A stretch of 64,000 nucleotides of DNA, from NCBI RefSeq assembly GCF_964355755.1, contig NC_092672.1, positions 16,180,501-16,244,500 on the forward strand. Direction: 5' to 3'. This DNA comes from Antedon mediterranea (lineage: Eukaryota; Echinodermata; Crinoidea; Comatulida; Antedonidae). The position numbers and the translations under genes are program-made. Positions 35,801-47,140 of this stretch are shown piece after piece. The notes under the pieces are model-generated. The model was not told where the DNA came from. It searched no databases and saw nothing but the letters and a program-made list of their open reading frames with translations. Position 1 is the stretch's first letter, and the number at the start of each line of letters is the position of its first letter.

Positions 35801-36002
35801 TCAGCGCACACATCCATGCAGCCTAGCGCCGCCGATAGGCATGCTCTTCAGAAGACGCGATGTGAAAACAAAATTCAAAGTCCTTACACGATGACGTCAA
35901 ACACGTACCAGCACCCCATTGGCTGATTATGACGTAATGCAATTTTACCGTACCTTTAGTAAACGGAAGTTAGGATACGGTACCGTATCTTTAGCCACGG
36001 CG
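32806..36002. mobile_element. Mutator-like element E1 with about 145-bp inverted ends
   Basis: Left end CGCTGTGGCTAAAGATACGG; the right end inverted reads CGCCGTGGCTAAAGATACGG. The two stay alignable for about 145 bp with roughly ten differences, including a conserved run across ATTACGTCATAATCAGCCAA. Flanks are 32797-32805 (nine A) and 36003-36011 (AAAAAAAAT), a 9-bp duplication with one difference. Long inverted ends and 9-bp duplication fit Mutator-like elements. No transposase seen. A hAT-like element (33325-35516) makes up most of the interior. Confidence 0.75.
33325..35516. mobile_element. hAT-like inverted-repeat element inside E1
   Basis: Perfect 16-bp inverted ends CAGGGCTGCAAATTAA, flanked by TTAGG on both sides (33320-33324, 35517-35521). 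The CAGGG start resembles hAT ends, but those usually make 8-bp duplications, so the assignment is tentative. Near the left end there are GGTCGCATTTGCGACC-like words. Two poly-C tracts lie at about 35288-35299 and 35366-35377. Positions 34322-35090 have an inverted, interrupted copy inside E2. No transposase gene recognised. Confidence 0.65.
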
Positions 36003-36090
36003 AAAAAAAATCGCCGTGGTTAGGATTCCGGCACCGGAACTCAACTGCCCAGCGTTAGGGAATCCGACACGCTATTGCGCATGCCCAGAG

Positions 36091-37529
36091 CGAGGTAATC
36101 GGCGACTCTATACTTATCAACAGCGATGGATCATTTCATAGCTGCGCCACACAGCGAACTAGCCTATAGATGCCTACTAATACTAGGTATCCCAATGAAA
36201 GCGCACAGAGGGGTATCACTTTTGAAATATTGACGAAATTCGAAAAAGTAGTATGACTTTGATGTTAAATAAATCGTATTCAATCTTAATTAATACTTAC
36301 AAAATTTATATTGTTTGAAAGTACTTGTTTTAATCTATGTATAAGTGTGTTTATAATTAAAATTAATGAATTAGTTGCCGAGAAAATGCGATTTTAAAAC
36401 GGTTCTAAAATCCCGTCGAGCCGATTTCCGCGCGTTGAAAACCTCATCGGAAAATCCCCATCAGTTTTCAAAACACGATCGCACGATTACCATTGGAGCT
36501 AGCGGATTAATTTTTGTTGTATGTTATCAGGCTTTAAATAAGCTTTAATTTGATACGAAAATCGTCTTCTATAAATAGGTTTTTCGTAACGAAAAGTCAA
36601 TTTTTGTGACAAAAATCCAATTTTGATTCACCGTTTATGGAAAAATATTATGGATTTTGGTATTAAATTATAGCTAAATCTACATTGAAATCGATAAAAC
36701 ATAGTTTACAAACGTATTGTGCATGGTAATTGTGCGAACTACATTTTAAAATGGTGCATGAGGCGTAAATCCCGTTCAAAATTTTAAAGATCCAACCATT
36801 ATAATCCGGTGAATATTGTAGTGAGTAAAATATTGTACTCTAAAATACGCGCGTGTTTGTTGTGGCGTTTTCCGTTAAATACATTAATGCACCCTATCAG
36901 CGAATGGTACGTTCCATATTTTGAACACGTTGTTTAGTTTTCCTCGCTCGAGTTCGACCAGCTCGACGCGAGATGTGTGACAGCAGCGATGTCGGAGATT
37001 GACATGTCCTTTTCCGTCGTAGAATATCTGGTTTTACACATTAATTTAACAACTTAAAATTGATGTAATGTGCGGAAGATTTATTATGCAAGTATACAAT
37101 GCAAATGCGTTAGGTTAAAATGTACCGAAGAAATTTATTAAGCTAATTTACCAACGTTACATTTGACTCTGTATACGGCGGTCGAAAGTCATTAACTGCG
37201 ACCGAAATACTTTAACGGGAGCGACTACTGATCGCGAGTAAGCCGTGACTTGGCCTAAACTTTAGCTCCGTATTTCAATTTAATAACGTAATAATACGAA
37301 AAGAAAACAATTTTTATAATGTTATATATACTATTCAGGTAAACAATTAATTGTTTTAATTAACATTGATTATTTTAAATGAGTTTATTTTGACCCATAT
37401 TGTGCGTTTGCCTTAAAAGAGCATATCTTACTTAGCAGCCCGGCTTAGATTTGGTGTCATAATCATACGGGCCTAAAATCTTGTTTTACGTATCAGACCT
37501 TGATTTATAAATATAAGAGGAGAGCTCCT
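36091..37529. other. E2 left interior
   Basis: No gene. Non-coding, moderately AT-rich. The word AGGTATCCCAATGAAA (about 36188) recurs inverted at about 44175. Confidence 0.4.
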
Positions 37530-37563
37530 AATGGCTCTCCTCAATATGTTGAGGAGAGCCATT
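37530..37563. repeat. 15-bp perfect hairpin
   Basis: AATGGCTCTCCTCAA, loop TATG, TTGAGGAGAGCCATT. It lies inside E2, next to a region inverted at about 43380-43490 that also has GGAGCGCC-type palindromes. Confidence 0.85.
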
Positions 37564-37867
37564 ATTTTGATTAAGTATTCGAGGCACAGGCCCACCATGG
37601 TTGGGCCTGTGGCGATCCGAATTTTGATAAATGACACCTCTAGATGGCCGGAAATGGTACTCTCGCACGTAAAATTCATCGTAGGTCATTGTTCTCTGAA
37701 CGTAGTCTACGATGTATTGTTATGATATTAAATTATCTACGCGTCGATCGTAGGGTGGTTCGTAGGGTTAGTAAACACCATTGTCATCGCCTTTAGGGAG
37801 CGTGCCCAAATGTTTTTACTCCGTTAAACTTGTTGTAACGCAAATTTTACCGTAATATGCAAGCTAA

Positions 37868-39456
37868 TTAGTTATCCGCACTCAGCGGATAACTCCTTGT
37901 AACTGTCCTGTTTCATCATCTTTTTTTTTTTTCTGTATTATTCTTTCTTTCTGTCATTTTTGTGCAGAGCATATCTCAAAAACGTGTAAAATTAACATTT
38001 CATAACTTTGTCAACATATGGGTATTCACCTGAAGTTGTGCTTTTCTATTTCTGAATGACGTCAGAATTGCACAACATGACTTACGCGCGTTTTAACGAA
38101 TTTCGCGTATTTAACATACATCGAAAACCATATAACAATTTAAATTGAAACTTAACAAAAGTTTTAGTTATATCTTGCGCTAACTGACTTTGTAAAAAAA
38201 ATGGCATGTTTTACACGAAGTTACGCGCGCACGCGCGTTTAAAATTTCAAAACGCGAAAAATCAATTTCTAATCCACTTTCTACGCGTTTCATGTCATTT
38301 TGAGCAGGTAAAAAATTCCCACGCGTGCGCATTTTTTTACGCGCGCCGTGCGCACGTAGCGTTGAAAACAATTTTTTTCACGTGATTTATGTTTTTCCAG
38401 CCTTTTTTAGTAATTTTACCAACTTTTAAACGATTTAGACTTAAAATTACGTCATACGGGCACGTCGAATTGGATAATTTACGTGGGTTTTTGATGAAAA
38501 AGGTAAAAAATTCGTTAAAATTTGTCAAAATTATGCCTTTTTTTAAACAGTCGTAATTTCTAAACTGGACGGTCAACTTTTTGTGGATGACATATTCTTG
38601 AAGTTGATGAGGTGTAGATATCGGATCATGTAATAATATGGCTAACCGGACATTGTGACGTCATCGTATGGCCACGCGAATATAAAATATAGGATTTTTG
38701 TATCTTTCATCATAGCGCATGACATTTAATAGAGCGCATCTCCAATTATCTGTTTTTCATTTTTACCCCGATTTTTATATTATCTAGGTCAATCAACTAT
38801 CTTTCGTATGAGTTAAAAATATTTTAATTTTTATGACGTCATCATGTCTAAAAATGTAAATAACGTGGGTCACTTATTTTCGTCTTTACAGTAAATTTCA
38901 ATCTGTTATAGCTCGTCAGAATAAAACGTGATAATCATGATTAAAACGTTTTCTGGAAGCTATTGGATTGTAGATACGAATTTATGTAAACATTTTGCCA
39001 ATCGGATGTTGTGACGTCATCATATGACCAGTTAAATAAAAAAAGTCGTATTTTCATCTTTTGCGTCATAATTCATCACATTTAAAAGAGCGCGCATCAA
39101 TATTTTACGTATTTAAATTTCTTCTACACATTAATATGTTGTTGCCGAGATAATTTCCTTCCGAAATTGCTATCTTAGTATTTCATTTTGATACCGTCGC
39201 TATGTTAAAAATTGGAATAAATGGCGGGTCCAGTCATTTCACCTATTCTACACAGTATGTAATATGTATACAGATTATATTGTATATATAATATGACACA
39301 AAATAACAGAATTCAGCAATAACAACATATCATATTCTTCAGTTCAGGTCATATTGCCACAATCTTTTTCTGTGTGCAATATTCTAACGTATGACGTCTA
39401 CGTGGCCTTTGTCGTGCGGATAACTAACTCGTCAAAGTGACGAGTTACATGTCTAG
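37868..39456 (+). mobile_element. Helitron-like element, copy C
   Basis: 5' hairpin GTTATCCGCA..GCGGATAAC (37871-37893) followed by TCCTTGTAACTGT as in the inner 5' end of copy A. Collinear with A over about 1.6 kb (for example the CTTTCTTTCTGTCA region and the 'CACGCGTGCGC-TTTTTTACGCGC' region near 38320). The 3' end has GCGGATAACTAA, hairpin AACTCGTCA / TGACGAGTT (39426-39446), then ACATGT and CTAG at 39453-39456, followed by TTTA. No coding capacity. It lies inside U. Confidence 0.55.
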
Positions 39457-40145
39457 TTTAAATAGGGTTGGGCGTGTTCAGTGAGGCATATCAAGCCCTC
39501 CCTTTTACTAGCTACTATGCTGTTGTTATCACTCCATTGTTTAACGCGTAATTAACGGGAGACCGGACATGCTGTTCAGTGTTGCGTAACGATGATTCCA
39601 ACGCGTTATTAACAGTCCTTGTTATGGTATGTTGCGTGAAATCCTATGATGACTCAAAATAACGGGTTATTAGCAGTCCGGTCATTGTTGTTACAACGCG
39701 TTGGAACAACGTATATAATTATATTTATTAAAATAATCATGTATAATACTATATCCTAGGCCTACCGTAAAATAAATATATATATAGGCCTAGGCCTACA
39801 CGGTAAAATAAAAATATATAGGTCTAAGCATACTATTTACGATCCGATTCATGGTATTTTTTAGGCTGGTACGTCGGGCGACACGTGTCTAAATTTCTAA
39901 TAGCCGACTTTCACCTGAAAAAAATACGTATTTTTTATCCCTGGATGTAACATGATATTGACGCGAATACCGCACTACAGAGAGCTAGGCCATGAACGAT
40001 TCGTTAAAAGTACACCGCCAGACAATCGCGTAGCTATTGTTTAGATTACATACTATAAACAATTAATAACAAAGAAAGCCTAGAAAGATAAGCTCCTCCT
40101 CTCGTTAAAATTGTTAAATAATTTATTGTTATTTGTATATTACAT
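39457..40145. other. U interior with TAACGG/GTCCGG words
   Basis: No gene. Around 39540-39715 there are repeated words AACGCGTTATTAACAGTCC, AATTAACGGGA and AATAACGGGTTATTAGCAGTC, related to the CCGTTAA motif of the U ends. Confidence 0.5.
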
Positions 40146-41226
40146 AAAACCTCAGTACTGTGGAATAATGCTACACTCTATATAGGCCTACTGTCATTCA
40201 ATACTATCGTCCGTTAGCTCGGCGTTTAACGGACACAAACACTCAGTAACCTGTGGAATAATGCTATACTCTGTATGCTGTCATCCAATACTATCGTCCG
40301 TTAGATCGGCGTTTAACGGACACAAAAACTCAGTAGATTGTGGAATGATGCTACTTTATTGTAATTCAATACTGTACTATCGTCCGTTAGATCGGCGTTT
40401 AACGGACACAAAAACTCAGTAACCTGTGGAATGATGCTATACTCTATATGCTGTCATTCAATACTATCGTCCGTTAGCTCGGCGTTTAACGGACACAAAA
40501 ACTCAGTAAATTGTGGAATGATGCTACTCTATTGTAATTCAATACTATCGTCCGCCGTTAGCTCGGCGTTTAACGGACACAAAAACTCAATACAGTATAC
40601 CATGGAGCTATAAAATTGTATAGCTCCATGAGTATACTGTGGAATGATGCTATACTCTATATGCTGTCGGCGTTTAACGGACACAAAAACTTAGTAAACT
40701 GTAGAATGATACTACACTCTATATAATAGGCCTACTGTCATTTAATACTATCGTCCGTAAACTCGGCATTTAACGGACTCAAAAACTCAGTAAAACTGTG
40801 GAATATGATGCTATATAATACTGTCATTCAATACTATCGTCCGTTAGCTCGGCGTTTAACGGACTCAAAAACCCAGTATACTGGGGAATGATGGTATACT
40901 CTATATGCAGCTGTCATTCAACACTATCGTCCGTAAACTCGGCGTTTAACGGACACAAAAACTCAGTAAATTGTGGAATGATGCTATACTCTATCTGTCA
41001 TTTATTACTATCGTCCGTTAGCTCGGCGTTTAACGGACACAAAAACTCAGTAATATAACCTGTGGAATGATGCTATACTCTATATTATGCTGTCATTTTA
41101 ATACTATCGTCCGTTAGCTCGGCGTTTAACGGACACAAAAACTCAGTAAACTCCGGGAATGATGGTTATTCGAATGATGCATCTATATACTGTCATCTAT
41201 CGTCCGTTAACTCGGCGTTTAACGGA
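40146..41226 (+). repeat. Tandem array of 12 units (about 85-100 bp) inside U
   Basis: Each unit runs roughly ACTCAGTAA.CTGTGGAATGATGCTA..CTGTCATTCAATACTATC, then GTCCGTTAGCTCGGCGTTTAACGGAC. The last part is an inverted repeat GTCCGTTA / TAACGGAC. I count 12 occurrences of the GGCGTTTAACGG core, at about 40219, 40305, 40391, 40477, 40562, 40669, 40761, 40850, 40938, 41022, 41117 and 41212. An extra imperfect hairpin (ACAGTATAC..GTATACTGT, 40592-40640) sits in one unit. Confidence 0.85.
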
Positions 41227-41395
41227 ACAACGCACTGAATAGTAAATTCGCGCTTGGTTGAGAGCAAGTAGGGGAATTCCCTTTTTTGCGACGCCTCCCT
41301 ACTGCAAGAAGGCAATGGCACATTGTTTTTATATATTTATTTTATATATATACTGTTAGTGTTTTGCCTATTACACCATTTAGGCCTAAATAGAT

Positions 41396-41827
41396 ACAAT
41401 AATTGTTAATGTACACAGTTTTTTTTTGTATTTTGTAATAAACATGACACCCTTGCAACAGCATCACGGAGGCTGCCAAAAACACCGTGGTGCGTGTGTA
41501 CATCGCATCGCGGTGATAAAAAACCATGTGCTTGCTAATAACGTGACGTCATATCGCCCAAAGTTTCATCCTCTGTTTTTGGACACACTCGAGGTCAGCG
41601 ATAGTTAAAGTAATAATTTATTTACGTAATACAATAATTGTTAATGTACACAGTTTTTTTAGTATTTTGTAATAAACATGACACCCTTGCAGCAGCATCA
41701 CGGAAGCTGGCCAAAAACACTGTGGTGCGTGTTGTACATCGCTTCGCGGTGATAAAAAACCATGTGCTTGCTAATAACGTGACGTCATATCGCCCAAAGT
41801 TTCCTCCTCTGTTTTTGGACACACTTA
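41396..41827 (+). repeat. About 200-bp direct duplication
   Basis: 41396-41592 and 41629-41826 are near-identical (both contain AATAATTGTTAATGTACACA, CATGACACCCTTGCA and GACGTCATATCGCCCAAAG). The mirrored short frames on both strands in each copy are by-products, not genes. Confidence 0.85.
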
Positions 41828-42545
41828 ACTCGCGCGGCAGCTACAGTCAGTAAATGTTTTAGCTCTAGATAGACGGCGACCGGTTTCTATATTGTTTGGT
41901 CCATACCATCGTCCATAAAGGCTATATATGCTGATACTATCGATACGACAGTCGGGGTTTTATCCGTGTTTACAATTTCGCCATTTTTTTTTTCGGTCAA
42001 GTGTACGGGGTAAAAAATAAAAAAGGAATTAACGTCAAGCATGCTAAACAAAAAATTAGTATATTATAGGAATGTTCTATAAGTTGAAAATGTTCAACAA
42101 AAATTGTGGAATTGTAGATGCTGATAATTTAATGTTGGGTAAGGTAGTTTTAACAGCATTTTTTTTTTGCCGTCGAAATGACGGTTTACCACAACATCAT
42201 CTGCAGTTTCAAGGCCCTTTCTACAGCAATTGCCGTCGATCTTCATATTATTATTAGATATTATTGTATTGAACTCTGTAATGTGTGGTGTGATATTGTC
42301 AGTACAGTACAAGGGTCCGTTAAATGAGCATTTAACGAATATAAATCGATCTGTTAGGTCGGCGGTTAACGGACGAAAACAACGGACGTTGTTCTTCCGT
42401 TGTACGCGTTAAATTCAATTTCATTGTACAGTATTAACCATGATACGCTCTGCTGAGTACAGACCGCCCAACTCATTAACGTTTTGCATATTATTAACGC
42501 ATTTAAACGTCTATTAACGGAGTAAAAACATTTGGGCACGCTCCC

Positions 42546-44702
42546 TTACTTTAGAAGCATGGACAATGCAAACAAACAATGTATTGTTTGCTAATTAAAA
42601 TCCTATCTAAAGATAGTAGACGTCAATTTTTGTAGCCACCCTAGCTAGCATCGGTTATCCTAATTTGGACGGAAATCCGCCGACGAGACGACATCGGGTC
42701 CGTGGACCTCTCAGCTCACGCAGAGAGAGAGAGTCGAGGCTATCTATCTAGTCTAGTTTCGGCGGCCTACACTATAAATTATTTAATCCTACCTTGGGTT
42801 AGCGAATTATAAAAACAACGACACCTAGGCTAGGACACCAACAAAATATATGCAAAATAAATATATATTCCATATTAATTACTATAAGATTTAACATAAA
42901 GGCGACATGTGTATAAGAAAAGGCCCGACCAGAATTTGGAGGGGAAAACATGTGAGCAGTTATTAAGATCAGAGAGAGTGTTTGATGTCATGTGACACAA
43001 AATCCAGGTACACGATCTTAATTACTGTTTATCTTCGGCAGCCACCCTCACATACTGAGTTTTAAAAAAAACATGCGAGATGTTGCGGTAAAGCAGAGAG
43101 TATCGCGTTTCATGCCATGTGACCAAAAAAACTAGGTCTGTATAATTACGGTCTTCTGACGGCAGTCTTTTTGAGCTACCGATTGAACGTTCTGATACCA
43201 TATTTAGAATGAATTGTTTACGATATTTTTCATGCAACATCAAAGATCGTAGGCGCGCCTAGCCTATCGGGGGTAGCCATAACAAAGATCGTTTGCGCGA
43301 CTATATATAGACTGTGTGTTGTATTCGGGGTTAATATTCTTATCATTATAGGCCTATATATTTTTATGACGCACTGTAACAGGTTGGGGAGCGCTATTTT
43401 AGGCGCTCCTTTGATCGTTTTTAGGAGCGCCAAGGAGCGTCAGCGCCATGGCGCTCCTTTTAAATCAAGGTCTGACGTATTCAAAAGTTATATATAATAG
43501 TATTTATGATTGAAATTATAAATATAAAGTATATTAAAATATTCTAATAATTATACTTACCGAAAATTAGTGTAAAAGAAAGGAAACAGTACACACCGTT
43601 TTTAACATACTTTTTCATTTTTTTTTTTATAATTTTAAATTTCACCATTAAAAAAATTTATTTTTTTCATATACACATCTAAAATATATTTATTAATGAA
43701 ATATACACTACATTCTAACAAGTACAAAAAAAATTAAATGAATTAGTACAGTAGTTCAAAAGTTATTTACAGATCATTGAAAAATTGCAGTTTTTTCATT
43801 TTTTAGGGAATTCCAGCAAAAATGGGCGCTAAATGCTTTCCTACCACTTTGCGGACCAATAATTTAAAAAATAGGTTTCGTTGAGGCTCCAAAAAAAATA
43901 GAGTTGTACAACTCTGTGATATCTATAGGTTTAACAAAATTCAAAACTTTTAACTAATTATTGTAAAAGTTATAACCTTTTAAAAATGCTTCCAATTTCA
44001 ACTGCAAAAAACACCATTTTTAGGCAAAAAATCGTATATTTTTTTACCACTTTAAATAACCATAACTTTAGAACGGGTAATCGGATTTCAATCATTTAAA
44101 TTGCAAAATGCTAATTACATTAAGTTCTTTATGGTTAACTGAAAGAAAAAGTAAAAAAATTTATCTGAATTTTTTCATTGGGATACCTACTAATACGGGA
44201 TCCACTAATCTAGGCTAGGGCTACCAGTTAGACGTGACCAGTTGGCCTATTTATTTTGTAATTAAAAAGTGGTTGCTTTATTCATATATAAACTTCATAT
44301 CATTATGAATTATATAATTACATGACTAGTTTTATGATTTTTCATAACGCATTATACTGTACATAACAACAGGGAGTTGTCCCTGATAACAACATGCAAT
44401 CACAAGTTGGATGTGAAAAAACTGTTCGGGAAGTCAGGGTCGCAACGCTAAAAACAGCATTACGAATCTTAGATAGATACTGATACTTATTAATATCATT
44501 ATAATTATTTTAACGCGTGGCGTAGTCGTATTTTAATTATTAATTCATTACGTATGGCATAGGCCAAGTTTCATCCATCGCTCTCTCCCTCGCGCAACGA
44601 CCGTCTAGGCTACAGTAATCCCTATAACACTCCCGACTCTCGGTGGTGTGGTGTGTGTGGCACTCTATAAGTTATAAGCAAGCTATAATTCACTTCCCAG
44701 AG
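42546..44702. other. E2 right interior
   Basis: 42546-43228 is the inverted copy of 34322-34890. 43380-43490 contains overlapping GGAGCGCC/GGCGCTCC palindromes. 43500-44170 is very AT-rich with A/T runs. No gene recognised. Confidence 0.5.
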
Positions 44703-44790
44703 CTATGGGCATGCGCAATAGCGTGTCGGATTCCCCAACGGTGGGCAGTTGAGTTCCGGAGCCGGAATCCTAACCACGGCGAAAAAAAAT

Positions 44791-45394
44791 CAAAGAATAA
44801 TAACCCAGGGTTACAATTAGAAGATTTACAGTACGCTATCTGATGAATAGGAGGGAAAATCCCCAAAACAATTTTTACGGGCAGAATGTTTATTTTATTT
44901 GGCCTTAGTTACACGGTAATAATCGGACTGACAGTTACTACTATAACAATGGAGATCTCCATAATATGCTAATGGCTACCGGTCGAGTTTGTACGGTACG
45001 GTACAGAACAGTCACTCATCTAGTATATAGTATACATATTCTAATAAAACATACTAACCTGTATGATTGGCCATTTCAGTCTATTACAACCAATGCTTCT
45101 CAACCACCAGCCGATTTAATTCTTAAGTTAAAAATGTCGTCAGGAACAAAACGGCTCAGAGGCAGCTGTTGTGGTATTGGTTGCTGCTGATAGATAGAGC
45201 AAGACATAGTAGTGCTAAGTGGACCGTATTGTATACTCAGCACCGGCCAATGCTCCACGGCTTGCGTTGTATGAAACCCGTCCGTGCATCACATTAGTCT
45301 AATTTATTTTTCTCAGTTCTGATTTCAATATTATGAAAGTACGAAGCCCTAGAGGGGACATATTTATTTAGAAGCCCGGAAATGGTACTCTCGC
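44791..45394. other. Spacer right of E2
   Basis: A 74-codon plus-strand frame at 44966-45190 has no motif I recognise; I do not support it as a gene. The word GGAAATGGTACTCTCGCAC near 45377 recurs at about 37652. Confidence 0.4.
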
Positions 45395-45515
45395 ACATAA
45401 TCTATATTATAAGTGAGAGAGTTTGTACGTCTGTCTGTCTGTCTGTCTGTCTGTTGTTCGTTATACAAATTTTTGTTACTGCACGTGGGGTGGTTTGTGA
45501 TGTCATTTTTGCTTG
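45395..45515 (+). repeat. Dispersed repeat with (GTCT)n core
   Basis: GTGAGAGAGTTTGTAC, then about seven GTCT units, then GTTCGTTATACAAATTTTTG. Same family as 10140-10265 in opposite orientation. Confidence 0.65.
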
Positions 45516-45633
45516 GGCTCGGGGTTGTAGGCTATCGAATTGTAAAATTATACTAAAAATGTTTTACAGTATTTGAATTATTAAAAAAAACATATTTTAA
45601 TCATTAACCAATATGACACCTATTCATTTACAC

Positions 45634-45925
45634 ATTTAGCAAAGTACTTTATCCAGCTATGTATTGGCACGGTAAATAAGGTTCAATATGTCCTAGGAAG
45701 CACGTTATTCCATAAAAATAACTCTCACGACATTTATGCTGTATTTGACAGTTATTGTAAAATGTACACAAGCAAAGTACATTTAGCAAAGTACTTTAAC
45801 CATATCCAGCTATGTATTGGCACGGTAATTAAGGTTCAATATGTCCTAGGAAGCACGTTATTCCATAAAAATAACTCTCACGACATTTATGCTGTATTTG
45901 ACAGTTATTGTTAAAATTTACACAA
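45634..45925 (+). repeat. About 145-bp tandem duplication
   Basis: Two adjacent copies starting at ATTTAGCAAAGTACTTTA (about 45634 and 45781), sharing CAGCTATGTATTGGCACGGT and AACTCTCACGACATTTATGC. They differ by a few bases and a short indel, so this is a fairly recent event. Confidence 0.85.
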
Positions 45926-45959
45926 GTTGCTTGGAAATTAATAAATGCAATTGTATTAC

Positions 45960-46233
45960 AACTTTGAACTGTTTTATTTTAAAAAAAAGTGTTTTCTTTT
46001 CCATTGCTGTTGCAAAATTAGTAGTTGTATTAGTATAGTTTTAGTTTGTAAATAAGTTTTGTAATAGCGTCTAGTCAAATTTTATGTCATTATCTCAAAT
46101 ATGTTTTATTTTCGTTTCAGTTTTAATTTTTCATTGTTTTTGTATTGAATTTTGTAATTGGTATGGACGCACCATCTACGCATGTGTGCCACTGTTAAAA
46201 AAGTGTTGTTCCAAATAAATATTATTATTATTA
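45960..46233 (+). repeat. Retroelement 3' UTR and (ATT)n tail
   Basis: Ends GTGTGCCACTGTTAAAAAAG, GTTCCAAATAAAT, (ATT)n at 46180-46233, the same tail as the inverse of 24771-24850. No coding part remains upstream. Confidence 0.55.
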
Positions 46234-47136
46234 TTGGTCTCTTGGATTGTCTCATTACAAACATCCATTCCTGTCTCAACATATACACGTTCTTTACTGT
46301 TTAACATCATTTTTATTGGAACCTTCTTAAACACGTCACCCAGTATCTGGGGTGTGTTTGAAGTGGGAGGAGGAGGACCGAAAATGCTGGCGTAATGAAG
46401 TAGCCTATATGATTGTAATTGTAATAGGAAAAGTTACTACATTTGAACTGTCCAGGGGAGGAGTTAAGCAGTGGTGGCGCCAAGATCTTCCCGACGCGGG
46501 GGCTACATTCCTCTTCCGCTTAAAAAACGCAAGCGTAGACCTTTTTCAGTCGGGGAAATAAGTTTATTCCTCCCAAGTGTATGCGTGCGTGTGTATGACA
46601 TACAGGACATTGAAAATTTAATAACTTGGCTGTAATAAGATGTTGGCTAAGCGAAAATGGCATGTTTTTTTGTTTAGTAATGGATGAAATATTTATTTTA
46701 GGTGCCCCACGGTACAGAAGGTTGCTTGTAAATAAAAAAATTGGTGAACGTGTAGCGTACGTCGACACAGTACACGAGGTAACCATCGGTAAACTTCGCC
46801 TGGAAAATAACTACAGTACACATTTTGGTCCCTGGATGGAACATGATATCACGCGTCTCGACCCAAAGTTGAACAATAACAGGATTTGTTCAAAGGTATA
46901 CCGTGCGTACCTAGTTATTTTAAGTAGTAAGTTAGATCGCTGGCAATAATGAATGCATATAAAGTGCATAATATCACTCTGACGTACTCCCACGGTCAAT
47001 AAAACGTCGCGGTTTTCTAGGCGCTGAAGCTACCAAGTGAACGCGAACGCTTTACTGTATATTATATTCCCAACAAAAAGTACCCGTGTTCCCTTCGGTA
47101 ACCGTCGGTAAACTTCGCCTGGAAAATAACTACATT
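46234..47136. other. Spacer with an unassigned open frame
   Basis: A plus-strand frame at 46626-46949 (107 codons; contains GAPRYRRLLVNKKIGERVAY and LRLENNYSTHFGPWMEHDI) is longer and more protein-like than its surroundings but matches nothing I recognise. The word CGGTAAACTTCGCCTGGAAA within it is repeated at about 47106 outside the frame. It could be a fragment of a transposon or captured exon, or chance. Confidence 0.3.
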
Positions 47137-47140
47137 CATA

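Larger units (their letters stand above)
37796..42545. mobile_element. Inverted-repeat element U, 4.75 kb, nested in E2
   Basis: Perfect 32-bp inverted ends starting GGGAGCGTGCCCAAATGTTT and finishing with CCGTTAA (37796-37827, 42514-42545). It interrupts a sequence whose uninterrupted counterpart is at 34322-35090: 42546-43228 and 37650-37795 together are its inverted copy. The duplication at the junctions is imperfect (CTTTA and its surroundings, about 8-9 bp). The interior holds a Helitron-like copy (C), a 12-unit array whose units repeat the CCGTTAA word, and a 200-bp tandem duplication. No transposase seen. Confidence 0.75.
36012..44781. mobile_element. Mutator-like element E2, 8.8 kb, carrying nested elements
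   Basis: Ends CGCCGTGGTTAGGATTCCGG, matching inverted over about 78 bp (36012-36090 with 44703-44781) with about five to seven differences. The 9-bp flanks are identical: AAAAAAAAT at 36003-36011 and 44782-44790. The left flank is also the right flank of E1. The ends resemble E1 over the first 11 bases only (CGCCGTGGCTA against CGCCGTGGTTA). A deeper inverted pair lies at about 37480-37525 and 43455-43490. No transposase seen. Contains element U. Confidence 0.75.

Noticed and set aside
37120-37130. E2 as a host gene region
   Set aside because: The inverted ends with identical 9-bp flanks, and the absence of any conserved reading frame, fit a non-autonomous element with nested insertions.
41342-41853. 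Mirror pairs of frames on both strands
   Set aside because: By-products of the 200-bp tandem duplication in element U.
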